Assembly: GCA_034926635.1 (NCBI GenBank)
Contig: JAYFQX010000001.1
Location: 124,001-188,000, forward strand
Length of the DNA stretch: 64,000 nt
Source: Christensenella sp034926635
GTDB lineage: Bacteria; Bacillota; Clostridia; Christensenellales; Christensenellaceae
Direction of reading: 5' to 3'
Shown here: piece after piece, positions 16,948 through 25,997 of the stretch
Numbering within the stretch: position 1 is the first letter of the stretch
Layout of the letters: every line of letters starts with the position of its first letter
Program-made: the position numbers and the translations under genes
The notes under the pieces: model-generated
Seen by the model: the letters and a program-made list of their open reading frames with translations, nothing else
Databases searched by the model: none
What the model was told of the DNA's origin: nothing

Positions 16948-16975
16948 AAAAAACCGCATTGCAATGCGGTTTTTC
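16948..16975. terminator. Terminator of the tRNA operon
   Basis: Perfect palindrome ACCGCATTGCAATGCGGT flanked by A-run and T-run, 30 bases downstream of the tRNA-Cys 3' end on the minus strand. Confidence 0.88.
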
Positions 16976-17004
16976 GGCTGTATATCTTTTTTGTCAATAC
17001 ATAT

Positions 17005-17078
17005 TGGAGGCGCCACCCAGATTTGAACTGGGGGTAAGGGCTTTGCAGGCCCCTGCCTTACCACTTGGCTATGGCGCC
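17005..17078 (-). tRNA. tRNA-Cys (GCA)
   Basis: 74 bases with CCA encoded. Acceptor GGCGCCA pairs with TGGCGCC; the discriminator is U, as usual for cysteine. Anticodon loop CTGCAAA gives anticodon GCA. T-arm loop TTCAAATC is present. It is last of four tandem tRNA genes on the minus strand. Confidence 0.96.
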
Positions 17079-17081
17079 ATA

Positions 17082-17156
17082 TGGAGCGGAAGACGAGATT
17101 CGAACTCGCGACATTCGCCTTGGCAAGGCGACGCTCTACCACTGAGCCACTCCCGC
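17082..17156 (-). tRNA. tRNA-Gly (GCC)
   Basis: 75 bases with CCA encoded. Acceptor starts GCGGGAG; anticodon stem TCGCC/GGCGA around loop TTGCCAA gives anticodon GCC. D-arm TGGCTCAGTGGTAGAGC and T-arm GTTCGAATC are standard. Only three bases separate it from tRNA-Cys. Confidence 0.96.
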
Positions 17157-17179
17157 ATAAAACCTCAATAATAAAAAAA

Positions 17180-17256
17180 TGGCGACCTGGAAGAGACTCG
17201 AACTCTCGACCTCTAGCGTGACAGGCTAGCGTTCTAACCAACTGAACTACCAGGCC
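17180..17256 (-). tRNA. tRNA-Asp (GTC)
   Basis: 77 bases with CCA encoded. Acceptor GGCCTGG pairs with CCAGGTC (one G-U), discriminator G as expected for aspartate. Anticodon stem CTAGC/GCTAG around CTGTCAC gives anticodon GTC. Confidence 0.96.
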
Positions 17257-17264
17257 ATAATGAA

Positions 17265-17340
17265 TGGTGGGAGTAACAGGGCTCGAACCTGTGACCCTCT
17301 GCTTGTAAGGCAGATGCTCTCCCAGCTGAGCTATACTCCC
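17265..17340 (-). tRNA. tRNA-Val (TAC)
   Basis: 76 bases with CCA encoded. Acceptor GGGAGTA pairs with TACTCCC, discriminator A. Anticodon stem TCTGC/GCAGA around CTTACAA gives anticodon TAC. It is first in the operon. Confidence 0.96.
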
Positions 17341-17378
17341 ACGCATTCGCGCTGTACATCTTGCACAGCGCAGTTATT

Positions 17379-17407
17379 ATTTTATTATAAGACATGCCAG
17401 TTGTCAA
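17379..17407 (-). promoter_or_regulatory. Promoter of the tRNA operon
   Basis: Perfect TTGACA (17402-17407), 17-base spacer, TAAAAT (17379-17384) on the minus strand, about 38 bases upstream of tRNA-Val. A 7-bp hairpin (GCGCTGT with ACAGCGC, 17349-17371) lies in the leader and may guide 5' processing. Confidence 0.87.
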
Positions 17408-17437
17408 CATATTTTTTTAATAATATGCAAATATTTT

Positions 17438-18040
17438 TTACCGTCTGCTTTGTAGCTCTCCAAACAATTCTGTCAGTGTCAATCCTTTTTCGTTCATCAG
17501 CACCAACAAATGGTAAAGCAAATCCGCCGCCTCATAACGCAGTTCATCCGTGCCCGGATTTTTGGAAGCAATAATCACTTCAGCGTTTTCTTCTCCCACT
17601 TTTTTTAATATCTTATCAATACCCTTTTCAAACAGATAATTGGTATAAGAACCCTCTTTAGGATGAATTTTCCGGTCTGCAATCAAATCATACAAATCAT
17701 ATAGAATGGATGAATTCGAGACCTGCTCATTTTCCTGCACCTGGTTGAAAAAGCAGGAATACTCGCCGGTATGACACGCAGCTCCCGTTTGCAGTACGCG
17801 AAGCAGCACGCAATCGCAGTCGCAATCAAGCGCAACGCTCACAACTTTTTGTATATGCCCGGAGGTTTCGCCTTTTTTCCAAAGCTGCTGCCGCGACCGC
17901 GAATAATAATGCGCGTAGCCCGTTTCCAGCGTTTTTTCATACGCTTCACGGTTCATGTATGCCTGCATTAAAACTTTTCCTGTAAGCGCGTCCTGCGCGA
18001 TCGCAGGGATGAGTCCGTCTTGATTGAATTTTAGCTCCAT
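17438..18040 (-). CDS. hisIE: HisIE: phosphoribosyl-AMP cyclohydrolase / PR-ATP diphosphatase
   Basis: 200-residue fusion covering steps two and three of histidine synthesis. The N-terminal HisI half has the metal motif DCDCDC and TGAACHTGEYSCFF with the zinc cysteines; the C-terminal HisE half (from about residue 105) has KVGEENAEVIIASKN. It hydrolyses PR-ATP to PR-AMP and opens the purine ring. It is the last gene of the his operon, three bases after hisF. No terminator is evident before the tRNA promoter. Confidence 0.95.
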   Translation of the reverse strand: MELKFNQDGLIPAIAQDALTGKVLMQAYMNREAYEKTLETGYAHYYSRSRQQLWKKGETSGHIQKVVSVALDCDCDCVLLRVLQTGAACHTGEYSCFFNQVQENEQVSNSSILYDLYDLIADRKIHPKEGSYTNYLFEKGIDKILKKVGEENAEVIIASKNPGTDELRYEAADLLYHLLVLMNEKGLTLTELFGELQSRR

Positions 18041-18043
18041 TTC

Positions 18044-18805
18044 TTATTTTCTCCTAACAGCAATATTTTTACTGGCCAGATATTCTTTTACTTGGTCAAT
18101 TGTAAGCTCGTTATAATGGAATAAAGACGCAGCTAATACGGCGCTTGCATCCGCCTCCAAAATCACCTCTGCAAAATCATAAAGCTTTCCTGCTCCGCCG
18201 GAAGCAATTACCGGTACGCTTACGGCATCGCAAACAAGCTTTGTCAGCTCGATGTCATAACCGTCCTTTGTGCCGTCTGCGTCCATACTCGTCAGCAGTA
18301 TCTCCCCCGCGCCGAGCGCAACGGCTTTTTTTGCCCAGGCAATGGCGTCCAGTCCAGTGTTGACTCTTCCACCATTTAAAAAAACCTCAAATTCTCCCTG
18401 CGCATTTCTTTTTGCGTCGATCGCCACCACAACACATTGGCTCCCAAACCGTTTTGCAGCCTCTGTAATGAGAGACGGATCTTTGATCGCCGGAGAATTC
18501 ACAGATATCTTATCCGCGCCACACTTCAAAATGCGTCGAAAATCCTCTACACAGCGAATTCCCCCGCCCACTGTAAGCGGAATAAAAACCTGCTCGGCAG
18601 TTCGGGCAACAACGTCTTCCATAATCCCGCGGTTATCGGAGGAAGCAGTAATATCAAGAAATACCAATTCATCCGCACCCTGCTCATTATAAGCCTTTGC
18701 AATTTCTACAGGGTCTCCCGCGTCTTTTAAATTCACAAAGTTTACGCCTTTTACCACTCTGCCCGCATGAACATCCAGACATGGGATAATCCTTCTTGTC
18801 AGCAT
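18044..18805 (-). CDS. hisF: Imidazole glycerol phosphate synthase, cyclase subunit
   Basis: 253-residue TIM barrel. RRIIPCLDVHAGRVVKGVNF at the N-terminus (catalytic Asp in CLD), GGGIRCVEDF and IASGGAGKLYDF phosphate loops, and the second catalytic Asp in TSMDADGTKDGYD are all present. It takes ammonia from HisH and makes imidazole glycerol phosphate plus AICAR. Shares one base with hisA. Confidence 0.97.
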   Translation of the reverse strand: MLTRRIIPCLDVHAGRVVKGVNFVNLKDAGDPVEIAKAYNEQGADELVFLDITASSDNRGIMEDVVARTAEQVFIPLTVGGGIRCVEDFRRILKCGADKISVNSPAIKDPSLITEAAKRFGSQCVVVAIDAKRNAQGEFEVFLNGGRVNTGLDAIAWAKKAVALGAGEILLTSMDADGTKDGYDIELTKLVCDAVSVPVIASGGAGKLYDFAEVILEADASAVLAASLFHYNELTIDQVKEYLASKNIAVRRK

Positions 18806-19518
18806 TACTTTGCCGCCTTCATAACTTCCGGCAGAGTAAACGCCCCGTCATAAAGTGCCTTGCCTATAATGCAGCCGCATGCTCCCGTGCCTTTAATTCG
18901 AATTACGTCTTCGATACTTCCAATCCCTCCAGAGGCAATCAGATTCACCCATGTACTCTTTACCATTCTTTCTGTGCTCTCTATATCCGGACCTGTCATC
19001 ATACCATCTTTTGAAATATCTGTATAAATAATGTTGGAAACCCCAAGTTTATGCATTTGTACAGCAAGATCACAAGCATCAAAATCCGTCTCGTCTGCCC
19101 ACCCCTTAATAGCAACCTTTCCATGTTTTGCGTCTATTCCAACTGCGATCCTGTCTTTATATTTCGATACCGCCCATTTTACCAAATCCGGCTCCTGTAC
19201 TGCTGCGGTACCTAAAATCACACGAGAAATCCCCACGCTGTCAAGTCGCACCCGGATATCTTCCCTCGTGCGGATACCGCCACCGAGCTGAACCGGTATT
19301 TTTATGGATTCCACCAGTTTTCTGATAATTTCTTCATTGACAAACTCTCCGGCAAACGCGGCATCCAGATCCACCACATGCAGATAATACGCACCGTCTG
19401 CCTCCCACTTTTTTGCCATGGCAATGGGATCCCCATATTCCGTTGCCTGATCCATCAATCCCTGTCTTAACCTGACACATTTACCATTTTTAATATCGAT
19501 CGCAGGATAAATCTTCAT
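18805..19518 (-). CDS. hisA: ProFAR isomerase
   Basis: 237-residue TIM barrel paralogous to HisF. IYPAIDIKNGKCVRL carries the catalytic Asp near residue 8, GGGIRTREDI and IASGGIGSIEDV are the phosphate-binding loops, and TDISKDGMMTGPD holds the second catalytic Asp. Catalyses the Amadori rearrangement of ProFAR to PRFAR. Overlaps hisH by four bases. Confidence 0.97.
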   Translation of the reverse strand: MKIYPAIDIKNGKCVRLRQGLMDQATEYGDPIAMAKKWEADGAYYLHVVDLDAAFAGEFVNEEIIRKLVESIKIPVQLGGGIRTREDIRVRLDSVGISRVILGTAAVQEPDLVKWAVSKYKDRIAVGIDAKHGKVAIKGWADETDFDACDLAVQMHKLGVSNIIYTDISKDGMMTGPDIESTERMVKSTWVNLIASGGIGSIEDVIRIKGTGACGCIIGKALYDGAFTLPEVMKAAK

Positions 19519-20117
19519 TCCGTCAACCCTCCAAATTTCTTTAGCATAGCAAGTCCTGTATCCCCGCTTTTTTCCGGATGGAATTGCAGGCCGTACAGGT
19601 TATCTTTTCGCACTGCAGAGACAAAGCTATATCCATAATTCGTGCGTGCGATTATGTTTTCTTCCGGGACATCCGAAGCATGATAAGAATGCACAAAATA
19701 AACATATTGTCCATTTCCTCTTTCAAACAGCGGATTCTCCTCAGCTTCCAGCGAGTTCCAGCCCATATGCGGGATACGCATACCATCAAGCGCAAACGGT
19801 TTCACAACGCCGGGGATGAGTCCCAGCGCTTGATACTCGCCATTTTCCATGCTTTTATCAAACAATAGCTGCATCCCGAGGCAAATTCCTAAAAAAGGTT
19901 TCCCTGACTTCGCTTGTCTTATGATTTCATCCGCAAAGCCACGCTCCTGAAGGTTTTGTATGGCATCGGCAATCGCGCCTACGCCCGGCAGAACCACATG
20001 GCTTGCATCTTGAATCACATCCAGCCGGTCTGTCACTTTTGCGTCAAACCCCAAAAAAGCAAACGCTTTTTCCACACTGCGCAAATTTCCCATTCCGTAA
20101 TCGATAATCGCTATCAT
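19515..20117 (-). CDS. hisH: Imidazole glycerol phosphate synthase, glutaminase subunit
   Basis: 200-residue class I glutamine amidotransferase. IIDYGMGNLRSV opens the protein, the nucleophile is in FLGICLGMQLLF, and the His/Glu pair is in LYGLQFHPEKSG. Supplies ammonia to HisF through a tunnel. Overlaps hisB and hisA by four bases each, so expression is tightly coupled. Confidence 0.97.
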   Translation of the reverse strand: MIAIIDYGMGNLRSVEKAFAFLGFDAKVTDRLDVIQDASHVVLPGVGAIADAIQNLQERGFADEIIRQAKSGKPFLGICLGMQLLFDKSMENGEYQALGLIPGVVKPFALDGMRIPHMGWNSLEAEENPLFERGNGQYVYFVHSYHASDVPEENIIARTNYGYSFVSAVRKDNLYGLQFHPEKSGDTGLAMLKKFGGLTE

Positions 20118-20698
20118 AACATACCCTTTGTAGAAAGCACGCCTTTCAGACTGCCGTCAATGGATACCGCTTCCCGTAAAGCCTGTCCGAATGCCTTAAA
20201 AGCAGCCTCAATAATATGGTGTGTATTAACACCATATTGCAGGTTTACATGCAGCGTGATCCCCGCATTCATGGCAACTGCTCTAAAAAACTCTTCAAAC
20301 AGTTCGGAATCAAAATCACCCACCTTATATGAGCTGACTTCCGCACGAAAAGCAAGATAAGGTCTGCCGCTGATATCCATACTGACCATCATAAGCGTTT
20401 CGTCCATCGGAACAAAACGTGTTGCGTACCGTCGAATCTGCGCTTTATTGCCAAGCGCGTTTTTGATTGCCGTACCAAGCGCAATACCGCAGTCTTCTAC
20501 TGTATGATGTGCGTCCACCCAGGTATCGCCTTTGCAGACAAGCTCTAAGTCCACTTGAGCATGCTTCGCGAATAATTCCATCATATGGTTTAAAAAACCA
20601 ACGCCAGTATCAACTGTGTATTCCCCGCTGCCGTCCAAATTCAACTTGCAATCAATATCCGTCTCATTTGTCGTCCTTTTTATTGTGCTTGTGCGCAT
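20114..20698 (-). CDS. hisB: Imidazoleglycerol-phosphate dehydratase
   Basis: 194 residues, the monofunctional enzyme without the phosphatase domain seen in enterobacteria. Metal-binding histidines are visible in GFLNHMMELFAKH and DAHHTVEDCGIALG, and again in NTHHIIEAAFKAFG. Removes water from imidazole glycerol phosphate. Six bases after hisD. Confidence 0.97.
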   Translation of the reverse strand: MRTSTIKRTTNETDIDCKLNLDGSGEYTVDTGVGFLNHMMELFAKHAQVDLELVCKGDTWVDAHHTVEDCGIALGTAIKNALGNKAQIRRYATRFVPMDETLMMVSMDISGRPYLAFRAEVSSYKVGDFDSELFEEFFRAVAMNAGITLHVNLQYGVNTHHIIEAAFKAFGQALREAVSIDGSLKGVLSTKGML

Positions 20699-20704
20699 TT
20701 GATA

Positions 20705-22000
20705 TTATTCCTTTCTGTCGTCAAACCGAATGGCTGCCGATCTTGCGTGCGCATCTAAACCTTCCGCCTTTGCAAACGCAGCAACCTTTTGATAATCTTC
20801 CCGAAATGCTTCCTGTGAGTAGTATATCACAGAGGATTTCTTTTGAAAATCGTCTACATTCAACGGCGATGAAAAACGTGCCGTTCCGTTTGTGGGGAGA
20901 ACATGGTTGGTCCCCGCAAAATAATCTCCCAAAGGCTCTGGCGAGTACTCTCCAAGAAAAATCGATCCTGCGTTTTTTACCTCCGGAAGCAACTCCATAG
21001 GGTTTTCTACACATAACTCCAAATGCTCCGGCGCAATTCTGTTTGATACGCACACTGCATCTTCGATATCCTTTGCTATGATAATCGTTCCATAGCTTTC
21101 CAGCGATTGCATTACTATCTCTTTTTTGGGCAGCTGCTCTGCCTGCTTCAAAATTTCAGCGCGGACACACTCCGCTTTTTCTTTTGAAACTGTAACAAGA
21201 ATACATGCTGCCATTTCATCATGTTCTGCCTGCGAAAGAAAATCCGCTGCAATATAACGCTCGTTGGATTTTTCATCCGCAATCACCAATACTTCGGAAG
21301 GTCCTGCAATCATATCGATCCCAACAAAACCATAGACGCTTTTCTTTGCGAGCGCCACATAGATGTTTCCCGGGCCTGTAATTTTATCCATCTTCGGAAC
21401 GCTTTGTGTCCCATAAGCAAACGCAGCAATTGCCTGTGCGCCGCCCATTTTAAATATTTTATCAGCGCCGGCGATTTTTGCGGCTGCAACCGTAACCGGG
21501 TTTATTCTTCCGCCCATAGCAGGCGTTGCAACATAGATATTCGGTACACCCGCACATTTCGCGGGAATAATGTTCATCAATACACTGGAAGGATATGCCG
21601 CCTTACCCCCCGGTACATAAACCCCGGCATTTTCCACAGGAAGGTATAGCTGTCCCAATATTTTGCCATCCTCTTCCAAAAACCAATTCTCTCGCTTTTG
21701 GCGGTTATGAAAACGCCTGATATTTTCTGCAGATTCGCGCATGATGGCAAGCAAGCCGCTATCCACCACTGCAAAAGCTTCGTCGATCTCCGCTTCCGTA
21801 AGAAGCAGATTCTGCGCGTTTGCATCAAAGCCGTCAAACTTCTTAATATATGCAAACAATGCGCGGTCGCCTTCACTGCGGATACGCCCGAGCACTTCAT
21901 CCACGACCTTCTGCTGGTTGGTATAATCTGTCTGCGCCCGATTCATTAGTCTTTCTTTTATTGCATCCGTCTGCGCGGAAGATAGGATCGGCAATATCAT
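20705..22000 (-). CDS. hisD: Histidinol dehydrogenase
   Basis: 431 residues from the ATG at 21998-22000, chosen because GGAGG is seven bases upstream and the codon overlaps the hisG stop (ATGA); the frame stays open 36 codons further up inside hisG. Motifs include VYVPGGKAAYPSSVLM, GPGNIYVALAKK, GIDMIAGPSEVLV and AEHDEMAACIL, with the zinc ligands. Performs the last two oxidations to histidine. Confidence 0.96.
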   Translation of the reverse strand: MILPILSSAQTDAIKERLMNRAQTDYTNQQKVVDEVLGRIRSEGDRALFAYIKKFDGFDANAQNLLLTEAEIDEAFAVVDSGLLAIMRESAENIRRFHNRQKRENWFLEEDGKILGQLYLPVENAGVYVPGGKAAYPSSVLMNIIPAKCAGVPNIYVATPAMGGRINPVTVAAAKIAGADKIFKMGGAQAIAAFAYGTQSVPKMDKITGPGNIYVALAKKSVYGFVGIDMIAGPSEVLVIADEKSNERYIAADFLSQAEHDEMAACILVTVSKEKAECVRAEILKQAEQLPKKEIVMQSLESYGTIIIAKDIEDAVCVSNRIAPEHLELCVENPMELLPEVKNAGSIFLGEYSPEPLGDYFAGTNHVLPTNGTARFSSPLNVDDFQKKSSVIYYSQEAFREDYQKVAAFAKAEGLDAHARSAAIRFDDRKE

Positions 22001-22635
22001 TGCATTTCCTCCAAAGCTTTTGACATGGCTTTTATCAACGGCTGTATTTGTTCTGTCTTTGTTTTTAAGCTTACCTGATTTACCACAAGGCGCGCGCTGA
22101 CATCGCACACTTCTTCCAGCACCGAAAGACCGTTTTCACGGATCGTCGCACCGCTTTCTACGATATCTACGATCACATCGCTCAAATCAAGAATCGGCGC
22201 GAGCTCAATACTCCCATTCAGCTTGATGATCTCAATATCCTCGCCTTTTTCATCGTAATACATTTTTGCAATCCGCGGGTATTTTGTCGCAACGCGCGTA
22301 ATGCTGGAAGTAATCCGTTCTTTTTGCTTCTCTGCATAGCCCGCAACACAAATTTTACAGGTGCCGCAACGCAAATCAAGCATCTCATAAAGCGGCAGCC
22401 CTGCCTCAAGAAGCGTATCTTTGCCCGCAATTCCGATATCCGCTACTCCGCGATAAACGTAAACGGGAACGTCTGCTGGTTTTACTAAAACAAAACGGAT
22501 ATCATTTTTTTCATCATAAACGACCAGCTTCCGGTTATCTTCTTCAAGCTGCGTTATATCAAGCCCGCATTTGGAAAAAAGCTTTGTTGCAAATTTAGCT
22601 AATCTGCCTTTGGCAAGTGCAATTGTCAGTGCCAT
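21997..22635 (-). CDS. hisG: ATP phosphoribosyltransferase, short form
   Basis: 212 residues from the ATG at 22633-22635, preceded by GGGGAG. LTIALAKGRLAKFA at the start, GVADIGIAGKDTL in the middle and IVDIVESGATIRENGL are typical. This is the short form without the C-terminal regulatory domain, and it needs HisZ, whose gene is immediately upstream. It commits PRPP and ATP to histidine synthesis and is the expected point of feedback control. Confidence 0.95.
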   Translation of the reverse strand: MALTIALAKGRLAKFATKLFSKCGLDITQLEEDNRKLVVYDEKNDIRFVLVKPADVPVYVYRGVADIGIAGKDTLLEAGLPLYEMLDLRCGTCKICVAGYAEKQKERITSSITRVATKYPRIAKMYYDEKGEDIEIIKLNGSIELAPILDLSDVIVDIVESGATIRENGLSVLEEVCDVSARLVVNQVSLKTKTEQIQPLIKAMSKALEEMQ

Positions 22636-22636
22636 A

Positions 22637-23800
22637 CTATCTCCCCTCAAATTCTATGATCTCGAAATATGCGCCGTCATAGTTTTTAGAACCGTTCCAT
22701 TCCAGAATAACCGCACGTCCCTGGTCTCGGAGCATCTGCGCATAATCATATGCCTGCTTCCTCTGTGTGGGGCAGCAACATACAACCAGTACTTTTTCCG
22801 GCGGCGTCTTGAGTTTTCCCTCTTGATCCAGAACGACCAGCAGTTCCTTGATACCCATAGCAAAGCCCGTCGCAGGCGCACTCTGCCCAAATTCACTTAA
22901 CAATCCGTCATACCTTCCGCCGGAAAGAATCGGCGTACCGATCGCACCGGATATCCCGCGGAATAAAATTCCGGAATAGTAATTAAAATTATTCAGAATA
23001 CCAAAATCAATAGAAATATATTTTCCATATCCGTAATCACAAAGAATCTCATATACCTCGCGAATGTTCTCTACAGCTTGCTTGCATTCTGTATTTCCGG
23101 AAAGCTGCATCGCACGCTCCAAAACTTCTGCGCCGCCAAATAAGCTCCCCAACTCCAAAAGCGCACTTCTGATCTGTGGGTTAGTATTAAGACGGTTCAG
23201 TTCATATTCAAGTTCCACACTGTTTTTGGTGTCGACCAGCATGCGAATACGCTCTGTCTGCTCTTCTGTCAGCTGTTCACCAGATAATAATCCTTTAAAA
23301 AATGCAACCTGCCCCAGTTCAAGCTTAAATTCCTTAATGCCGACCGCAAGTAGGCAGCGAATTGCGAGTGCAATCACTTCCGCATCGGCATCAGCGCCTT
23401 TTTCGCCGATCAATTCTACGCCGGCCTGCGTAAATTCTGATTTTCCGGCAATTCCATGATGGAAGAATCCAAACGCATTTTGTATGTAACACAGTCTAAG
23501 CATATCTGTTTGCGCCAAGAGTTTTGTCGCCGCCATTCTGGCAATCGGTCCTGTGATATCAGGACGCAGCGCCAAAATCCGTCCCTTTGAGTCAAAAAAT
23601 TTTATCATGTTCTCCTGCACATAAGGCACCGAATCGTGCATAAACACTTCATAATGTTCAAAAGACGGCGTTTCAATTTCATTATATCCGCTTTTCACAA
23701 ATTCCGAACGAATGCGATCCTCCACTTTACGCTTGGCAGCACATTCTTCCGGTAGATAATCCCACGTTCCCGTAGGTACTTGTAATTTTAACTGATCCAT
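22637..23800 (-). CDS. hisZ: ATP phosphoribosyltransferase regulatory subunit
   Basis: 387 residues, related to histidyl-tRNA synthetase but lacking aminoacylation motifs. PTGTWDYLPEE at the N-terminus, motif-2-like LRPDITGPIARMAA, GFFHHGIAGKSEFTQAGVELIG and GGRYDGLLSEFG are the family pattern. The start is placed at the ATG of MDQLKLQ with GGGA upstream; ATG codons 7 and 22 codons earlier are alternatives. It allows short HisG to work and to sense histidine. First gene of the operon. Confidence 0.9.
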   Translation of the reverse strand: MDQLKLQVPTGTWDYLPEECAAKRKVEDRIRSEFVKSGYNEIETPSFEHYEVFMHDSVPYVQENMIKFFDSKGRILALRPDITGPIARMAATKLLAQTDMLRLCYIQNAFGFFHHGIAGKSEFTQAGVELIGEKGADADAEVIALAIRCLLAVGIKEFKLELGQVAFFKGLLSGEQLTEEQTERIRMLVDTKNSVELEYELNRLNTNPQIRSALLELGSLFGGAEVLERAMQLSGNTECKQAVENIREVYEILCDYGYGKYISIDFGILNNFNYYSGILFRGISGAIGTPILSGGRYDGLLSEFGQSAPATGFAMGIKELLVVLDQEGKLKTPPEKVLVVCCCPTQRKQAYDYAQMLRDQGRAVILEWNGSKNYDGAYFEIIEFEGR

Positions 23801-23888
23801 ATTATTCCCATGCACTCCCATATTTTTTGCGTTTTGATACAATACTTTCGCCAAATAATTTATCATAGTAAAACGCTACTACACTAAT

Positions 23889-23917
23889 ATAATAATATAT
23901 ATCTCTCTTTTCGTCAA
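23889..23917 (-). promoter_or_regulatory. Promoter of the histidine operon
   Basis: TTGACG (23912-23917), 17-base spacer, TATTAT (23889-23894) on the minus strand. The leader to hisZ would be only about 80 bases and I see no T-box stem or terminator, so regulation is probably by a repressor or at the enzyme level. Confidence 0.7.
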
Positions 23918-23927
23918 GCAATGCTTT

Positions 23928-25949
23928 TTAATTTAACGCAATTTCCAGTATTTTATTTTCCAAATTATCTTTCGCCATCGTTGTTATCATATTGTATTCA
24001 TATATAAATGCCGGATTTTCTGCAATCGCCTGCAATACAGCTCCGGTCTTTTCCAAGAGCCTTGCGTCTGCAATCAAATTAGCAACCTTCAGCGTGCTGT
24101 CTCCATGCTGTCTTGTACCGAGAATATCTCCTGTGCCGCGCAATTTCATATCTTGTTCGGCAATTTCAAAACCATCAGAGGTCGCTGTCAACACGCGCAG
24201 ACGTTCATATGCGCTTTGAAGATCGGAAACCAAAAAGCAATAAGATTGATCGTTTCCGCGTCCTACCCGTCCTCTCAGCTGGTGCAATTGCGCGAGACCA
24301 AACCGCTCCGCGTTCATGATAACCATCACAGTAGCGTTCGGCACGTTAATTCCTACTTCAATCACCGTTGTGGAAACCAGCATGTCAATTTTTCCTGCTG
24401 CAAAATCTTCCATGATCTGCTGCTTTTCGCTGTTTTTCAATTTGCCATGCAACAGCGCCAGCCTATGACCGCGATATTCCCTGTTCAGCTCCTCCATTAC
24501 GCCGGAGGCACTGCGTGCATCCATCCCCTCGCTATCCTCAATCAACGGACAAACAATATATGCCTGGCGTTGCTGTTGAAGCTGCTGCTGCACAAAGCTG
24601 ATCATATCATGATATTTATTTTCATGGATCAAATAGGTTTTTACCGCTTTGCGCCCCGGAGGCAATTCGTCCACAATAGAAATATCGGTATTGCCAAATA
24701 AAACAAGAGACAAAGACCGCGGGATCGGCGTGGCGGACATAATCAGCGTGTGTACATCACGGTTATTTCCCGCAAGTGCCGCCCGCTGCTTTACACCAAA
24801 ACGATGCTGTTCATCCGTAATGATCAAGCCCAAATTGGCAAAAGAAGCATTTCCGTACAAAAGCGCATGTGTACCGATCACAATACTGGCTGCACCGGTT
24901 TCTATTTGATCATTTGCTTTCCTGCGTTCCGCCGCATTCAGCGCACCCGTCACCAAAACAATTTCTTCTTCCGGAAATAGCCGTGTTGCTGTTTCCCAAT
25001 GCTGTCGTGCCAAAATCTCTGTGGGAGCCATCAGTACGCTCTGATAACCGCTTTTTCTCATGCACTGCATAGCAAAAAAAGCAAGTACGGTTTTTCCACT
25101 TCCCACATCCCCTTGCACCAGCCGGTTCATACAAACATCTTTTTGCAAATCCTGTGATATTTCGCTCATCACACGTATCTGTGCATCGGTAAGAGAAAAC
25201 GGGAGTTTCCCTGCAAAATCTATTTTTTCCTGTTCAGTATTTTTTACTGCAATACTGCTCTTCTGGCGTTTTTCTTCTCCTAGAAGCTGCATCATCCTGT
25301 TAAAAAGAAGCAATTCATCAAAAACAATCCGTGTACGCGCTCTGTCCGCTTCTGTCCGTTCTCTCGGAAAATGAATGGCGTGCAAGGCAGATTTTAGACT
25401 AGGCAGTGAGAAACGCGCCAAAAAAGCGTCGGAATACGGCTCTCTGATTTCTGTTTCATAGAGCGCTTGCCGCATGAACTTCCTCATCATGTTCTGGTTC
25501 AGTCCGCCGGTCAGTGGGTACACAGGAAGATACGGACTGTCGGGCTTTTCAAAATAAATTTCTGGCGACGAAATCACGCCCTTGCCGTATTTATACTCCA
25601 GTTTTCCGTATAAATAAAGCGTTTTTCCAACCGTAATATAATTTCTGATGTATGTTTGATTAAAAATATCTACCGTTGCTATCCCGCCGGCGTCAGTTAC
25701 CTCAAATGACGTGATCTCCAGACCCCTGCGAATTCTCTTTACCTGAGGAAGTGATGTTACTTTGACTTCAAACAACGCCGTTTCCCCCAGCCGCACATCT
25801 TTGAATCTTTTGATATTGGAAAAATCTTTATAATCCCGTGGCAAATAGTATAGTAAATCACGCACCGTACGGACGCCTACTTTTTCCATAAGCCGTGCTG
25901 TTTTTTCACCGATTCCGCGTAAATTTTGTATTGATTCATTTCCAAGCAT
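23928..25949 (-). CDS. recG: ATP-dependent DNA helicase RecG
   Basis: 673 residues. The N-terminal wedge domain begins with a helix-hairpin-helix-like NLRGIGEKTARLMEKVG, followed by an OB-type region. Helicase motifs follow in order: QGDVGSGKTVLAFFAM (Walker A), DEQHRFGVKQR (motif II), MSATPIPRSL (III) and QLRGRVGRG (VI). It remodels stalled forks and branched recombination intermediates. It starts 110 bases after the fakA stop, beyond the fakA terminator, so it has its own promoter or depends on readthrough. Confidence 0.97.
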   Translation of the reverse strand: MLGNESIQNLRGIGEKTARLMEKVGVRTVRDLLYYLPRDYKDFSNIKRFKDVRLGETALFEVKVTSLPQVKRIRRGLEITSFEVTDAGGIATVDIFNQTYIRNYITVGKTLYLYGKLEYKYGKGVISSPEIYFEKPDSPYLPVYPLTGGLNQNMMRKFMRQALYETEIREPYSDAFLARFSLPSLKSALHAIHFPRERTEADRARTRIVFDELLLFNRMMQLLGEEKRQKSSIAVKNTEQEKIDFAGKLPFSLTDAQIRVMSEISQDLQKDVCMNRLVQGDVGSGKTVLAFFAMQCMRKSGYQSVLMAPTEILARQHWETATRLFPEEEIVLVTGALNAAERRKANDQIETGAASIVIGTHALLYGNASFANLGLIITDEQHRFGVKQRAALAGNNRDVHTLIMSATPIPRSLSLVLFGNTDISIVDELPPGRKAVKTYLIHENKYHDMISFVQQQLQQQRQAYIVCPLIEDSEGMDARSASGVMEELNREYRGHRLALLHGKLKNSEKQQIMEDFAAGKIDMLVSTTVIEVGINVPNATVMVIMNAERFGLAQLHQLRGRVGRGNDQSYCFLVSDLQSAYERLRVLTATSDGFEIAEQDMKLRGTGDILGTRQHGDSTLKVANLIADARLLEKTGAVLQAIAENPAFIYEYNMITTMAKDNLENKILEIALN

Positions 25950-25997
25950 TTATTATTCCCGGATAACCCTTTTTTCTTGTAGTTATTTCATCTTATG

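Noticed and set aside
16948..16975. Perfect palindrome considered as an attachment site
   Set aside because: Placed 30 bases after the tRNA operon with A- and T-runs, it is better explained as a terminator.
16939..17346. Open frame on the minus strand across the tRNA cluster
   Set aside because: It is the translation of four tRNA genes and has no ribosome site.
23801..23890. T-box or attenuator in the his leader
   Set aside because: The leader is only about 80 bases and has no T-box sequence or terminator hairpin.
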